Shown here piece after piece: positions 13,257-21,019 of a DNA stretch of 21,177 bases (positions are counted from its first letter, which is position 1; the number at the start of each line of letters is the position of its first letter). Below the pieces are notes generated by a model. That model worked only from the letters and a program-made list of their open reading frames with translations. It made no database searches and was not told where the DNA came from. Made by a program: the position numbers and the translations under genes. Source of the DNA: Bacteroidaceae bacterium (GTDB taxonomy: Bacteria; Bacteroidota; Bacteroidia; Bacteroidales; Bacteroidaceae); assembly GCA_900771425.1 (NCBI GenBank), contig CAAGNV010000007.1, positions 1 to 21,177 on the forward strand. The letters run 5' to 3'.

Positions 13257-15233
13257 TTATGCATCTACGTTAGCGTATGTAGCGTTGCGTTCGATGAACT
13301 CGCGGCGTGGTGGTACGTCGTCACCCATGAGCATTGAGAAGATGTAGTCAGCCTCGGCTGCGTCTTCGATGGTTACCTGCTTGAGCAGACGTGTCTCTGG
13401 GTTCATGGTTGTTTCCCACAACTGTTCTGGGTTCATTTCACCGAGACCTTTGTAGCGCTGGGTCTTGATGCTGCCTTCGGTTCCGTCGCCGTATGTGTCG
13501 ATGAATCGGAGTCGAGCCTGTTCGTCGTAGCAGTATTCGCTGACTTTGCCTTTCGTACACTTATAGAGTGGAGGTGTTGCGATGAAGAGGCGTCCGTCGC
13601 GTATGAGTTGCGGCATATAACGGAAGAAGAGTGTGAGCAGGAGCGTGTCGATGTGTGAACCATCGACATCGGCATCGGTCATGATGATGGTCTTGTAGTA
13701 GCGCAACTTGTCGTAGTTGGCTGCCTTGCCGTCTGCCTCGTCGAGTCCGAACCTGACTCCGAGTGCCTGTATGATGTTGTTGACCTCTTCGTGCTCGAAT
13801 GCCTTGTGCCACATCACGCGCTCTACGTTGAATATCTTACCGCGGATAGGTAGTATGGCCTGGAAGTGACGGTCACGTCCCTGCTTTGCTGAACCACCTG
13901 CGGAATCTCCCTCGACGATGAATACTTCGCAGTTTGCTGGGTCCTTGTCGGAGCAGTCGGCGAGTTTACCTGGCAGTCCGCCTCCGGTCATTGGGTTCTT
14001 GCGCTGGACGCTTTCGCGTGCCTTGCGTGCAGCCACACGTGCCGTAGCGGCGAGTGCCACCTTATCGACGATGAGTTTTGCCTCTTTCGGGTGTTCTTCG
14101 AGGTAGTATGTGAGTGCTTCGCCCACTGCCTGCTGTACGGCACCTGCCACCTCGTTGTTGCCGAGTTTGGTCTTGGTCTGTCCCTCAAACTGTGGTTCTG
14201 CCACCTTTACTGATATTACGGCCGTGAGACCTTCGCGGAAGTCTTCACCGCTGATTTCCACGTGCTGCTTCTCGAGTTTCTCGACGACCTTGCTGTCTTC
14301 GGCATACTTCTTGAGTACGCGTGTGAGTGCTGTACGGAATCCCTGAAGGTGTGTACCGCCTTCGATGGTGTTGATGTTGTTGACGTATGAGTGCAGGTTC
14401 TCGCTGTACGATGTGTTATACATGATTGCTGCCTCGATAGGTACCTCGTTCTTTTCGGTGTTGAGGTATATGACGTCGTCGAAGAGGTGTGTGCGTGTGG
14501 AGTCTATGTACCTCACGAAGTCGCGCAGACCGCCTTCGCTGTAGAATACGTCCTTGCGTATGCCGTCGATGCCTGCCTCTGCGTTGACGTCGAGGCGCAT
14601 GTCGGTGAGTGTGATGGTTATGCCGGCGTTGAGGTATGCCAATTCGCGCATACGGTTGGCGAGTATGTCGTAACGGTATGTCTTGGTGATGAAGATGCTG
14701 CCGTCGGGCCAGAACTGCTGGCGTGTGCCCCGGATGTCGGTCGTGCCTACTACCTTGACGTCGTAGATAGGCTTGCCGCATGCATATTCCTGCTGATAGA
14801 TCTTACCGTCGCGGAATACCTGCGATACCATCTTGGTGGACAGTGCATTCACACAACTGACACCCACTCCGTGAAGACCTCCTGATACCTTGTACGAACC
14901 TTTGTCAAACTTACCTCCGGCGTGGAGTACCGTCATGACGACTTCGAGCGCAGAGCGATGCTCTTTCTCGTGCATATCGACAGGGATGCCACGGCCGTTG
15001 TCCTGAACGGTGATGGAGTTGTCTTCGTTGATTGTTACTTCGATGTGGGTACAATATCCGGCGAGGGCCTCATCGATGGAGTTGTCCACGACCTCATAGA
15101 CGAGGTGGTGAAGACCTTTCTCGCTGATGTCGCCGATATACATTGCAGGGCGCTTTCTGACGGCCTCCAGACCCTCGAGCACCTGTATGTTGCTGGCGGA
15201 ATATTGTTGTTCGTTAATGCTTTTTTCGTCCAT
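13257..15233 (-). CDS. gyrB: DNA gyrase subunit B
   Basis: 658 residues, normal for Bacteroidetes GyrB, which lacks the long E. coli insert. The GHKL ATPase motifs are in place: EVVDNSIDEA (47-56), DNGRGIP (78-84) and GGLHGVGVSCVNAL (118-131). The transducer follows, then the TOPRIM domain with EGDSAGGSAKQGRDR and the metal-binding DADVDGSHI, and the C-terminal QRYKGLGEMNPEQLW that contacts GyrA. With GyrA it introduces negative supercoils using ATP and is the target of coumarin drugs. It is a single-gene unit: its own promoter at 15260-15289, no same-strand neighbour close by, and repeats plus a terminator downstream. TOPRIM and tail favour GyrB over ParE. Confidence 0.97.
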   Translation of the reverse strand: MDEKSINEQQYSASNIQVLEGLEAVRKRPAMYIGDISEKGLHHLVYEVVDNSIDEALAGYCTHIEVTINEDNSITVQDNGRGIPVDMHEKEHRSALEVVMTVLHAGGKFDKGSYKVSGGLHGVGVSCVNALSTKMVSQVFRDGKIYQQEYACGKPIYDVKVVGTTDIRGTRQQFWPDGSIFITKTYRYDILANRMRELAYLNAGITITLTDMRLDVNAEAGIDGIRKDVFYSEGGLRDFVRYIDSTRTHLFDDVIYLNTEKNEVPIEAAIMYNTSYSENLHSYVNNINTIEGGTHLQGFRTALTRVLKKYAEDSKVVEKLEKQHVEISGEDFREGLTAVISVKVAEPQFEGQTKTKLGNNEVAGAVQQAVGEALTYYLEEHPKEAKLIVDKVALAATARVAARKARESVQRKNPMTGGGLPGKLADCSDKDPANCEVFIVEGDSAGGSAKQGRDRHFQAILPIRGKIFNVERVMWHKAFEHEEVNNIIQALGVRFGLDEADGKAANYDKLRYYKTIIMTDADVDGSHIDTLLLTLFFRYMPQLIRDGRLFIATPPLYKCTKGKVSEYCYDEQARLRFIDTYGDGTEGSIKTQRYKGLGEMNPEQLWETTMNPETRLLKQVTIEDAAEADYIFSMLMGDDVPPRREFIERNATYANVDA

Positions 15234-15259
15234 TTTAATTTCTTTGTCTTTTTACGCTA

Positions 15260-15289
15260 CAAATTTACGCATTTTATTTGAATTGGCAA
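15260..15289 (-). promoter_or_regulatory. gyrB promoter
   Basis: On the minus strand TTG (15287-15289) and TAAATTTG (15260-15267) are 19 bases apart, about 25 bases before the ATG. Confidence 0.75.
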
Positions 15290-15348
15290 TGCGTTCATGT
15301 CTTTTTTTATGCCTATTCATGCCACTTTTATACATTTTTTGATAAAGG

Positions 15349-15380
15349 TTTGCGTGATTAACTAAATATGCTTACATTTG
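15349..15380 (+). promoter_or_regulatory. Promoter of the lipoprotein gene at 15420
   Basis: TTTG (15349-15352) is followed after 20 bases by TACATTTG (15373-15380), 40 bases before the ATG. Confidence 0.8.
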
Positions 15381-15419
15381 CGTTGCAAACTAATGTCTAA
15401 CCAAAATATTCATTGAATT

Positions 15420-16877
15420 ATGAAACGTTTGTTTTATCTTATGACACTGTGCGTGGCATGTGTCTGCATGGTCGGTTGTTCCGACGATGACGACGACCGT
15501 CCTTCATCGAAAATCGACATCGCGCCGTCTGATACCACTACTTTCGTACTGCGCTTCGAGGACTATCTCGATGCGGGCGACGTGGCAATCGAGTCGGCTG
15601 ATTCGACGCAGATATTCGTGTCGGCACGATATGCCGACGACATGAAGTTCGACTTCCAGCCGCGCAACCTCATCGTGGTGTGGCGCGCCATCAACGAAAT
15701 CCCGTTCGTGCGCCGTATCACCAACGTCGAGAGAGGTCAGGACGGCTATCGTCTGACGACCGAGTATGCTGACTTCGGCGATGTCTTCGTCAACGGTAAT
15801 TTCAAGTTCGACACTTCGGAGTATGTGAACCTGGGCGAGGCAGAGATAACGAACGGTCACTTCAACAGTAACCGTTATTATGACTCTAACAACAGGACGT
15901 ACCACCCGGTGGTGTATATCATGCCTGACGACAGCACGTTCGAAGAAAATGCCAAGAACTTGCGACGTGACTCCGGTCAGGGGCGTTTCGTCGACGACTG
16001 TACCGATGGCGTGACGAGGAATGCCGGCGAACATGCCGTAAGGTACAGGGCGGTCACTGCTGAGGAGGTCATGCAGCGTACCCGCGGACTGGCGGGTGCC
16101 AAGTTCAACTTCATCGACATCCATCCTGTCATCCGTAACCGCGTATTGCCAATCGACGACGTTGGTGGGTGCAATATCCGCCTGAACACTCTGGAATTCC
16201 GCTTGTACGGTGGTCTGGAAATCAATGCAGAAATCGATTGGTTCAAGCTCAGTAAGTTCGAGGCATACCTCAATGCGGGCGCAGGTGCCGGCATCGACAT
16301 GGACGTGACGCTGGGCATCACCGGTCCTCATGAATTCAAGGACAGAGAATTGGGCAAGTTCCCTGCCTATACGTCGGTATTTGCCGTAGGGCCGATTCCT
16401 GTGGCAATCACTTTCAGTTCCAAGTTGGTGTTCAAGCACAGCGTAGTGGGCTCGATGGGCATTCAGTTCCCGCTCAAGGCCGACGCAAGTGCTTCGTTCA
16501 AGATCGGACCTAAATACGATAAGGGCAAGTGGTCGCTCTACAAGAAGGGTGAAGCCGATGCCAAGGCAACTCCGCTCCAACTCCGTGCCAACGCTGACTT
16601 CAGCTATATTGCCGGGCTCTATGCGTCTGCCGACGTGAAGTTGTACGGATGTGCCGGTCCTAAGTTCCTTGCCGGTCCGAAACTCGTAACGAAAGTCAAG
16701 GTGTATGCATCGTCGAGCGAGAAGGATCCGGGCGCATTCGAGACCTCTGGACAACTGGTGTTCGGCGGTTTCCTCGGTGCTGAAATAAGTATATGGAAAT
16801 GGAAGATTGCCGGTTGCTCGTTCGAGTACAACCTGATGGAGAAAGAACTCTGGAAGTACAGATACCCGGAAAAGTAA
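15420..16877 (+). CDS. Surface lipoprotein of unknown function
   Basis: 485 residues. The signal ends in the lipobox MVGC (Cys20) and is followed by SDDDDD, a strong match to the Bacteroidetes lipoprotein export signal, so the protein is probably anchored on the cell surface. The N-terminal half (about 40-250) is mixed, with no family I recognise. The C-terminal half (about 255-485) is a series of alternating strands (ITFSSKLVFKHSVVGSMGIQF, ADASASFKIGP, LYASADVKLYGCAGPKF), suggesting a long antiparallel beta structure. No catalytic motif is evident. It has its own promoter and ends 57 bases before the convergent C13-peptidase gene. A 461-codon frame runs antisense over nearly all of it, but without export or family features it is a shadow. 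Confidence 0.75.
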   Translation: MKRLFYLMTLCVACVCMVGCSDDDDDRPSSKIDIAPSDTTTFVLRFEDYLDAGDVAIESADSTQIFVSARYADDMKFDFQPRNLIVVWRAINEIPFVRRITNVERGQDGYRLTTEYADFGDVFVNGNFKFDTSEYVNLGEAEITNGHFNSNRYYDSNNRTYHPVVYIMPDDSTFEENAKNLRRDSGQGRFVDDCTDGVTRNAGEHAVRYRAVTAEEVMQRTRGLAGAKFNFIDIHPVIRNRVLPIDDVGGCNIRLNTLEFRLYGGLEINAEIDWFKLSKFEAYLNAGAGAGIDMDVTLGITGPHEFKDRELGKFPAYTSVFAVGPIPVAITFSSKLVFKHSVVGSMGIQFPLKADASASFKIGPKYDKGKWSLYKKGEADAKATPLQLRANADFSYIAGLYASADVKLYGCAGPKFLAGPKLVTKVKVYASSSEKDPGAFETSGQLVFGGFLGAEISIWKWKIAGCSFEYNLMEKELWKYRYPEK

Positions 16878-16893
16878 AAGGGCATACAAACTG

Positions 16894-16921
16894 AAAAAGT
16901 GACTTAACGATGGTTAGGTCA
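16894..16921 (-). terminator. Terminator of the C13-peptidase fusion gene
   Basis: TGACTTAAC (16900-16908) pairs with GTTAGGTCA (16913-16921), with one G-T pair and a 4-base loop. On the minus strand CTTTTTC follows (16893-16899). It lies in the 57-base convergent gap. Confidence 0.7.
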
Positions 16922-16934
16922 TGATAGGTACGCA

Positions 16935-19058
16935 TCACCTGTTGAAGTTGAATGTAAATTCGCTGATACTGGTGGTGCGTAAATTGTCGAAGTGCGATTG
17001 GTTGACTATCTTGACGTGCGAACCGATGGTGAAGCGTGCCAGGTCGTGATAGACGTCGAGCAGCGAAGCAATCGGGTTTTGCGTGATGTCGTAATATAGT
17101 GCTTCCGAAAACCGGTTGCTGACATACTGGCCATAGGCGTGACTGTACTGATAGGCAAACGACTCCTCCTGGTCTGACGACGTGATTGCCATCGCGCCCG
17201 GGATGCCCTCGAAGGCGGTGGCGGTATAGCCGGCATAGCATGTCTCGACCAGCCACAGCATCTTTCGGTACATGTGCTTGCCGCTCATCTCTTGCAGTGT
17301 GGCGGCAAGTTCTTTTTGTGTCAGTACGTTGCCGCTGTAGGGCTTGCCCAGTTCGAAACCGCTCTTGATGCCGTGCCCGCACCAGAACACCATCACGTTG
17401 GCCGTAGGCGATGTGGGCAGGACCGCCGGCGTGCGTTCGGTGACGTTGCCGGTGAGTATGTTGCGTATGTCGGCGGCGGTTATTCGGCTTGAGGCATAGT
17501 CTATCTCGGCATTTGCCGTCAGGTCGGTGCCGTGTTCGCTCAATAATAACTGGCCTGGTGTCGGACTGCATGGGTCGTTGAGTACGGCGGTGTCGGCAAT
17601 CAGTATGATGTGGTCGTCGCTGAATCCACCTCTTTGGCTGTCGTGCAGCCACTGGTAGAGCCTCAGTACGTCGGCCTGGTGGCGGAGGTCCTGCCATGAT
17701 GCCGATGCTGCCACGAGCACAATCCACTGGTCGCCGAGGTCGGGGTAGTTGAACGCATCGCCTCTGTCGTCGCTTGTCTCCGACAGTTTCAGCCTGTTGT
17801 AATTGACGTAGGCGGCTGACAGGTCTTTGGGCGAAGCGCTGTATATGCCCGGCAGGCTCAGCGTGCCTTCGGCTTTCACCCAGTGGGCGTAGTAGGTTCC
17901 GCTTATCGCTGCAGGCAGCAATGGCTGGCTATGCAGTGTTCCTGTAGCCCCCGTCAGATGTGGCACCGTGCCGTCTGCCAGTGCTTCCTCGGCGTGTGCA
18001 AGTCCGTCTTTTACTGTCGTAGGGATGACGTCGCCTGTGTGGCTGCCTGAAAGGATGTCGAGCAGGGCTGTGTTCATGGGGCATTTGGCGGAAAGACTGT
18101 ACGTGTGTGCCAGTGCCGCCAATGTGAGGGCGTCGTAGAGTTGTGCCAGGCCTGATGTCGGTGCCGTCCCGAAGCGCTCAGTAAACATGTCGATGAATCC
18201 GCTTTCGGGATGTGCCGACAGGCATACGCCTTCCATCTGCATGTTGCTGCCGTCGGTGAGTACGGCGTTGTCCAGTGCTCCGTCGGAGAATATGATTCGG
18301 CGTGCGTCGATGCCTGACTCTGCATTGATGCGCGAGGCATCGAGTGCCTTCTCGCCATCGTTGACAATGCAGATGACGTATGCGTCGCTCTCGTTCAGCA
18401 GCGTCCGCAGGTCGTCCGTGAAGTTGTCTTCGTCGTATTTCTGCATCCTGTCGATTGGCAGTCCGCGGTCTGTGGCGCTGTATTCGATTGCAGCAGCGAA
18501 GGTCTTGCCGTATTCGGTGTCGGGGTAAAACAGGGCGATGCTCTCGGCTCCGTTGTTGTATGCCAGGTTGACGAGCAGGTCGCACTGCACGGCATCGTCT
18601 TCGGCCATGAACCACACGCCGATGCTGCCCGAGTAGCGTCGGTGGAGGCTGGTGGCAGTGGCTACGGGCAGCAACAGTGGCTTCTCGTGTTTCTGGCAGT
18701 GGGCTGCGGCGATCATGGCGTCTTCTGACGTGGAGAATCCCACGACGGCATCGATTGCCTTATCGGCAGCCAGGCGCTCCGACAACTTGTCGATGTCTCC
18801 CTCTTCGTCATGCCATTCGATGTCCAGACGTATGCTGTTGCCTTCGTTCATCTCCTGAAACAACTGGGCTGCCATCTCCCATTGCGTCCTGTCGCCGTCA
18901 TTGGCGACGATGGCAATGTGGCACACTCCTTCCTCCTCGCTCCTTCTGCCGTTGACGTCGCTGCTGTCGTGGCACGAACATAGCGACATGCACGTCAGCA
19001 GCACTGCTATGAGCGGTGCCGTGAGTCGTGAGCGGTGTATGCTTGAGTAGGGTGTCAT
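16935..19058 (-). CDS. Lipoprotein fusing a type 1 periplasmic-binding-protein domain to a C13 (legumain-like) cysteine peptidase
   Basis: 707 residues from the ATG at 19056-19058; the frame opens 22 codons earlier, but that start falls inside the rpsT terminator. The signal ends SLCSC (probable lipid Cys29). Residues 44-400 look like a type 1 binding protein of LivJ/Peripla_BP_6 kind: CHIAIVANDGD, AVVGFSTSEDAMIAA, KPLLLPVATATS, ESIALFYPDTEYGKTF, AYVICIVNDGEKAL, AQLYDALTLAALA. Residues 440-660 match C13 peptidases (legumain, GPI8): DQWIVLVAASASWQDLRHQA, PTPG (499-502), the catalytic His in FWCGHG (His562), HMYRKMLWLVE, and the catalytic Cys in ETCYAG (Cys607), then AITSSDQEESFAY. Both catalytic residues are intact, so an active Asn/Asp-directed protease or transpeptidase is plausible, perhaps controlled by ligand binding; that is inference. 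No partner genes adjoin. Confidence 0.85.
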   Translation of the reverse strand: MTPYSSIHRSRLTAPLIAVLLTCMSLCSCHDSSDVNGRRSEEEGVCHIAIVANDGDRTQWEMAAQLFQEMNEGNSIRLDIEWHDEEGDIDKLSERLAADKAIDAVVGFSTSEDAMIAAAHCQKHEKPLLLPVATATSLHRRYSGSIGVWFMAEDDAVQCDLLVNLAYNNGAESIALFYPDTEYGKTFAAAIEYSATDRGLPIDRMQKYDEDNFTDDLRTLLNESDAYVICIVNDGEKALDASRINAESGIDARRIIFSDGALDNAVLTDGSNMQMEGVCLSAHPESGFIDMFTERFGTAPTSGLAQLYDALTLAALAHTYSLSAKCPMNTALLDILSGSHTGDVIPTTVKDGLAHAEEALADGTVPHLTGATGTLHSQPLLPAAISGTYYAHWVKAEGTLSLPGIYSASPKDLSAAYVNYNRLKLSETSDDRGDAFNYPDLGDQWIVLVAASASWQDLRHQADVLRLYQWLHDSQRGGFSDDHIILIADTAVLNDPCSPTPGQLLLSEHGTDLTANAEIDYASSRITAADIRNILTGNVTERTPAVLPTSPTANVMVFWCGHGIKSGFELGKPYSGNVLTQKELAATLQEMSGKHMYRKMLWLVETCYAGYTATAFEGIPGAMAITSSDQEESFAYQYSHAYGQYVSNRFSEALYYDITQNPIASLLDVYHDLARFTIGSHVKIVNQSHFDNLRTTSISEFTFNFNR

Positions 19059-19110
19059 TGCGGAAACGGAGTGGATACGTGTATCAGGTATGTCGGTAGG
19101 TCTGTCTGTA

Positions 19111-19143
19111 AAACAAAAAAACATCCCTCATGTGGGGATGTTT
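19111..19143 (-). terminator. rpsT terminator
   Basis: AAACATCCC (19119-19127) pairs with GGGATGTTT (19135-19143), with a 7-base loop. On the minus strand the stem is followed by a T-run (TTTTG TTTT), 52 bases after the rpsT stop. It overlaps the upstream extension of the peptidase frame and so argues for the later start there. Confidence 0.88.
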
Positions 19144-19194
19144 GTGTATGCTGATGTTGTCAGTGTTATCTTGTTATGTAAAACAATCGCTTTC

Positions 19195-19449
19195 TTAACC
19201 AAGCTTAGCGATGAACTTCATTGCACCAGACTTGAGGTTTGCAGCCTTCTTCCAATGGATGATGTTAGTCTTTGCAAGTTTATCCAACATCTTCTGGAGC
19301 TTTGGATACATTTCGGTTGCTGCTGCCTTGTCTTTCTGTGCGCGAAGGTCGCGGAGTGCGTTACGCATTGTCTTAGCGTAGTAGCGGTTGTGCAGACGAC
19401 GAGTCTCGTTCTGACGCATGCGCTTGATTGTTGATTTGTGGTTTGCCAT
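19195..19449 (-). CDS. rpsT: 30S ribosomal protein S20
   Basis: 84 residues, the usual length, starting MANHKSTIKRMRQNETRR and ending in a Lys/Ala-rich helix (IHWKKAANLKSGAMKFIAKL). S20 binds 16S rRNA early in 30S assembly. The frame is open far upstream through the tRNA, but the conserved MANHKS start at 19447-19449 is clear. It follows tRNA-Glu by 89 bases on the same strand with no promoter between, so the two are probably transcribed together from 19663-19694, and it has its own terminator. Confidence 0.97.
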   Translation of the reverse strand: MANHKSTIKRMRQNETRRLHNRYYAKTMRNALRDLRAQKDKAAATEMYPKLQKMLDKLAKTNIIHWKKAANLKSGAMKFIAKLG

Positions 19450-19538
19450 TATTTGATTTTCTTTTTTTACGTTGATTCTTGTGGCGCGCTGACTTTGTTG
19501 CTGCGCCGTTCTTTCAATTCTTATTTGGTTGGTTGAAG

Positions 19539-19610
19539 TAGTCCCTAGCAGAATCGAACTGCTCTTTAGAGAATGAAAATCTCTCGTCCTAACCGATAGA
19601 CGAAGGGACC
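19539..19610 (-). tRNA. tRNA-Glu (anticodon TTC)
   Basis: The minus strand folds as a complete 72-nt cloverleaf: acceptor GGTCCCT/AGGGACT (first pair G-T) with discriminator A, D arm containing GGTTAGGAC, anticodon stem AGAGA/TCTCT around loop TTTTCAT giving anticodon TTC, and T arm AGCAG-TTCGATT-CTGCT. CCA is not encoded (CTT follows the discriminator). Confidence 0.97.
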
Positions 19611-19662
19611 AGCCTCCGGCTTTCGCCAAGCAAATCTGGCATTGTGTCCCGATTTGCGGATG

Positions 19663-19694
19663 CAAAGGTACGCCTTTTCTTTGGACTGACAAAA
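19663..19694 (-). promoter_or_regulatory. Promoter of tRNA-Glu and rpsT
   Basis: On the minus strand TTTTG (19690-19694) is followed after 19 bases by TACCTTTG (19663-19670), about 50 bases before the tRNA 5' end. Confidence 0.8.
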
Positions 19695-19745
19695 TATTTT
19701 TACATTTTTTTTGCCTAAAGCATGAAAAATATCATAATGTTTGTG

Positions 19746-19753
19746 TATTTTTG
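19746..19753 (+). promoter_or_regulatory. -7 box before recO
   Basis: TATTTTTG lies 16 bases before the chosen recO ATG. No TTTG is at the expected distance upstream (the nearest, 19710-19713, is too far), so the promoter is only half supported, but it argues against the earlier in-frame ATG at 19722. Confidence 0.4.
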
Positions 19754-19769
19754 CACTCAAATTGTGATT

Positions 19770-20504
19770 ATGGAGCGAATTCATGGCATAGTACTGCGTC
19801 AGGTGAAGTATGGCGAGAGTGGGCAAATCGTTGATTTGTTCACGGATTCTCATGGCCGTATGTCGGTTATGGTCAAGGCGGGCGGCTCGCGCCAGTCGGC
19901 ACGCCGGCACACGTCGTCTGCCGTCAGGATGATGCCGATGCTCATGGTGGAGTTTGACTGCAACATACATGGTCAGGGACGTCTCGTCCATCCCCAGGGA
20001 CTCACACCTTATTATATATATCGTACTGCGCAGTTCGATCCCGTAAAGAGCACTATGCTCATGTTTACCTGCGAATTTTTGCAGAACGCACTGCGTGAGG
20101 AAGGTCCGAACCACTTGCTTTATCAGTACGTCGAACACTCCATGCAGTGGCTTGATGCAGCAGAGCGAGGCGTGGCAAACTTCCACCTTGTCTTCCTCAT
20201 GCGCATGATGCAGTTTCTCGGCATCACTCCCAACCTCGACGCGTTCTCACCCGTGTATTTCTATGATTTGATGAATGCGGAGTTCCGGTACGGTCAGCCG
20301 TCGCACCCCCATTTCCTGCGTCCTGACGAAGCCAAGACTATACCTTATATATATAATATGCGCATAGAGAATATGCATCTTTATCGTTTCAACCGTCATC
20401 AGCGCCGCCGCATTCTCGAGGTGATAACCGACTATATGCGCATCCACCTCCCTGGATTCCGCGAACTCAAGTCGCTCGACGTGCTCAGTGAAGTGTTCGA
20501 CTGA
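19770..20504 (+). CDS. recO: DNA repair protein RecO
   Basis: 244 residues from the ATG at 19770, where the RecO N-terminus begins (MERIHGIVLRQVKYGESGQI); an in-frame ATG 16 codons upstream adds a sequence not typical of RecO and would precede the -7 box. The OB-fold N-terminal domain (about 1-80) has the expected SGQIVDLFTDSHGRMSVMVKAG. The helical C-terminal domain has the conserved middle FLMRMMQFLGITPNL. RecO anneals ssDNA and loads RecA with RecR on SSB-coated DNA in the RecFOR pathway. The C-terminal zinc-finger cysteines of some RecO proteins are absent. It is divergent from the tRNA-Glu/rpsT unit. Confidence 0.93.
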   Translation: MERIHGIVLRQVKYGESGQIVDLFTDSHGRMSVMVKAGGSRQSARRHTSSAVRMMPMLMVEFDCNIHGQGRLVHPQGLTPYYIYRTAQFDPVKSTMLMFTCEFLQNALREEGPNHLLYQYVEHSMQWLDAAERGVANFHLVFLMRMMQFLGITPNLDAFSPVYFYDLMNAEFRYGQPSHPHFLRPDEAKTIPYIYNMRIENMHLYRFNRHQRRRILEVITDYMRIHLPGFRELKSLDVLSEVFD

Positions 20505-20658
20505 CTCTTATTGCCGACCAAAAAGCCATAACCCTTACATTTTCCGGACATCAATGACTTCTTTGGTTGGGGCAAGCATGAAAACTGTGTTGCACTTATG
20601 CATGCCCAACAGATAAGATATGAATGTGCCGGAACACACATATAGGTCCTATGCCAGT
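20505..20658. other. Gene-free spacer after recO with an imperfect inverted repeat
   Basis: TTGCCGACCAAAAAG (20511-20525) is roughly the complement of CTTCTTTGGTTGGGGCAA (20560-20577). The first arm resembles the gyrB terminator arm near 13045-13062 (TGCCGACCAAAAAG on the other strand). No T-run follows; it could act as a weak recO terminator. Nothing else is seen. Confidence 0.35.
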
Positions 20659-20812
20659 CCCACCTGCTTGGGACTGGAGTCCCACTTGGCTGGGACTGGA
20701 GTTCCACCTGCTTGGGACTGGCGTACTTCCTGCTCGGTACTGGCGTACTTCCTGCTCAGTACTGGCGTAAGACTTGCTTCTTCTTTCCGTGCCTTATGCT
20801 TCGTGCTGTCGT
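20659..20812. repeat. 22-bp tandem hairpin array C
   Basis: Seven 22-bp units start at 20659, 20681, 20703, 20725, 20747, 20769 and 20791. Most end in ACTGGMGT and contain a 6-base loop CCTGCT or similar. Stems change from unit to unit but keep pairing: CCAGTCCCA/TGGGACTGG around the first loop, AGTCCCA/TGGGACT in the second, GTAC/GTAC in the fourth and fifth. The last two units are more diverged. Frames running through this array on both strands are repeat artefacts. Confidence 0.9.
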
Positions 20813-20885
20813 AAGACTCTGTTGCTACCATGTTCGTAAACGGTAGGTAGTTCCAAACCTTATGCCATTCATCCGTCCTGATACA

Positions 20886-20970
20886 CGTCCTCCAAGCGCT
20901 TGCATCCTGAGCGACTGACCTGTCCGGGTACATCCTCTTCGCTTCGCTCCGAGCATGTGCCCACTTGCTA
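20886..20970 (+). repeat. Diverged third copy of the modular repeat
   Basis: GTCCTCCAAGCGCTTG (20887-20902) resembles the core plus flank of copy A (CCTCCAGACGCTTG) and contains the perfect palindrome CAAGCGCTTG. It is followed by a hairpin (GGGTACAT/ATGTGCCC, 20926-20972) enclosing TTCGCTTCGCTCCGAG, like the CTCGCT(T/G)(T/C)GCTCG of S3. The similarity is much weaker than between A and B. Confidence 0.45.
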
Positions 20971-20991
20971 ATTTACACCTATTTAATAAAA

Positions 20992-21019
20992 TAATTAGTA
21001 TTTTGTAATTAGTATTTCG
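20992..21019. repeat. 14-bp direct repeat x2
   Basis: TAATTAGTATTTTG and TAATTAGTATTTCG stand head to tail, followed by a partial TAATTA. This is an AT-rich tract. Confidence 0.8.

Noticed and set aside
15504..16889. 461-codon open frame antisense to the lipoprotein gene
   Set aside because: It has no signal peptide, family motif or promoter. The sense gene has all three hallmarks: promoter, lipobox and export signal. GC-rich codons leave the antisense frame open.
16696..17727. 343-codon minus-strand frame overlapping the C13 gene and the lipoprotein gene end
   Set aside because: It is an Arg/His/Pro-rich shadow of the C13 gene in another frame and spans a terminator.
19059..19124. Longer start for the C13 fusion protein
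   Set aside because: It would begin inside the rpsT terminator stem and put 22 polar residues before the lipoprotein signal.
20432..20933. Frames on both strands through array C
   Set aside because: A 22-bp period that is not a multiple of three, with palindromic units, gives accidental open frames and no conserved protein.
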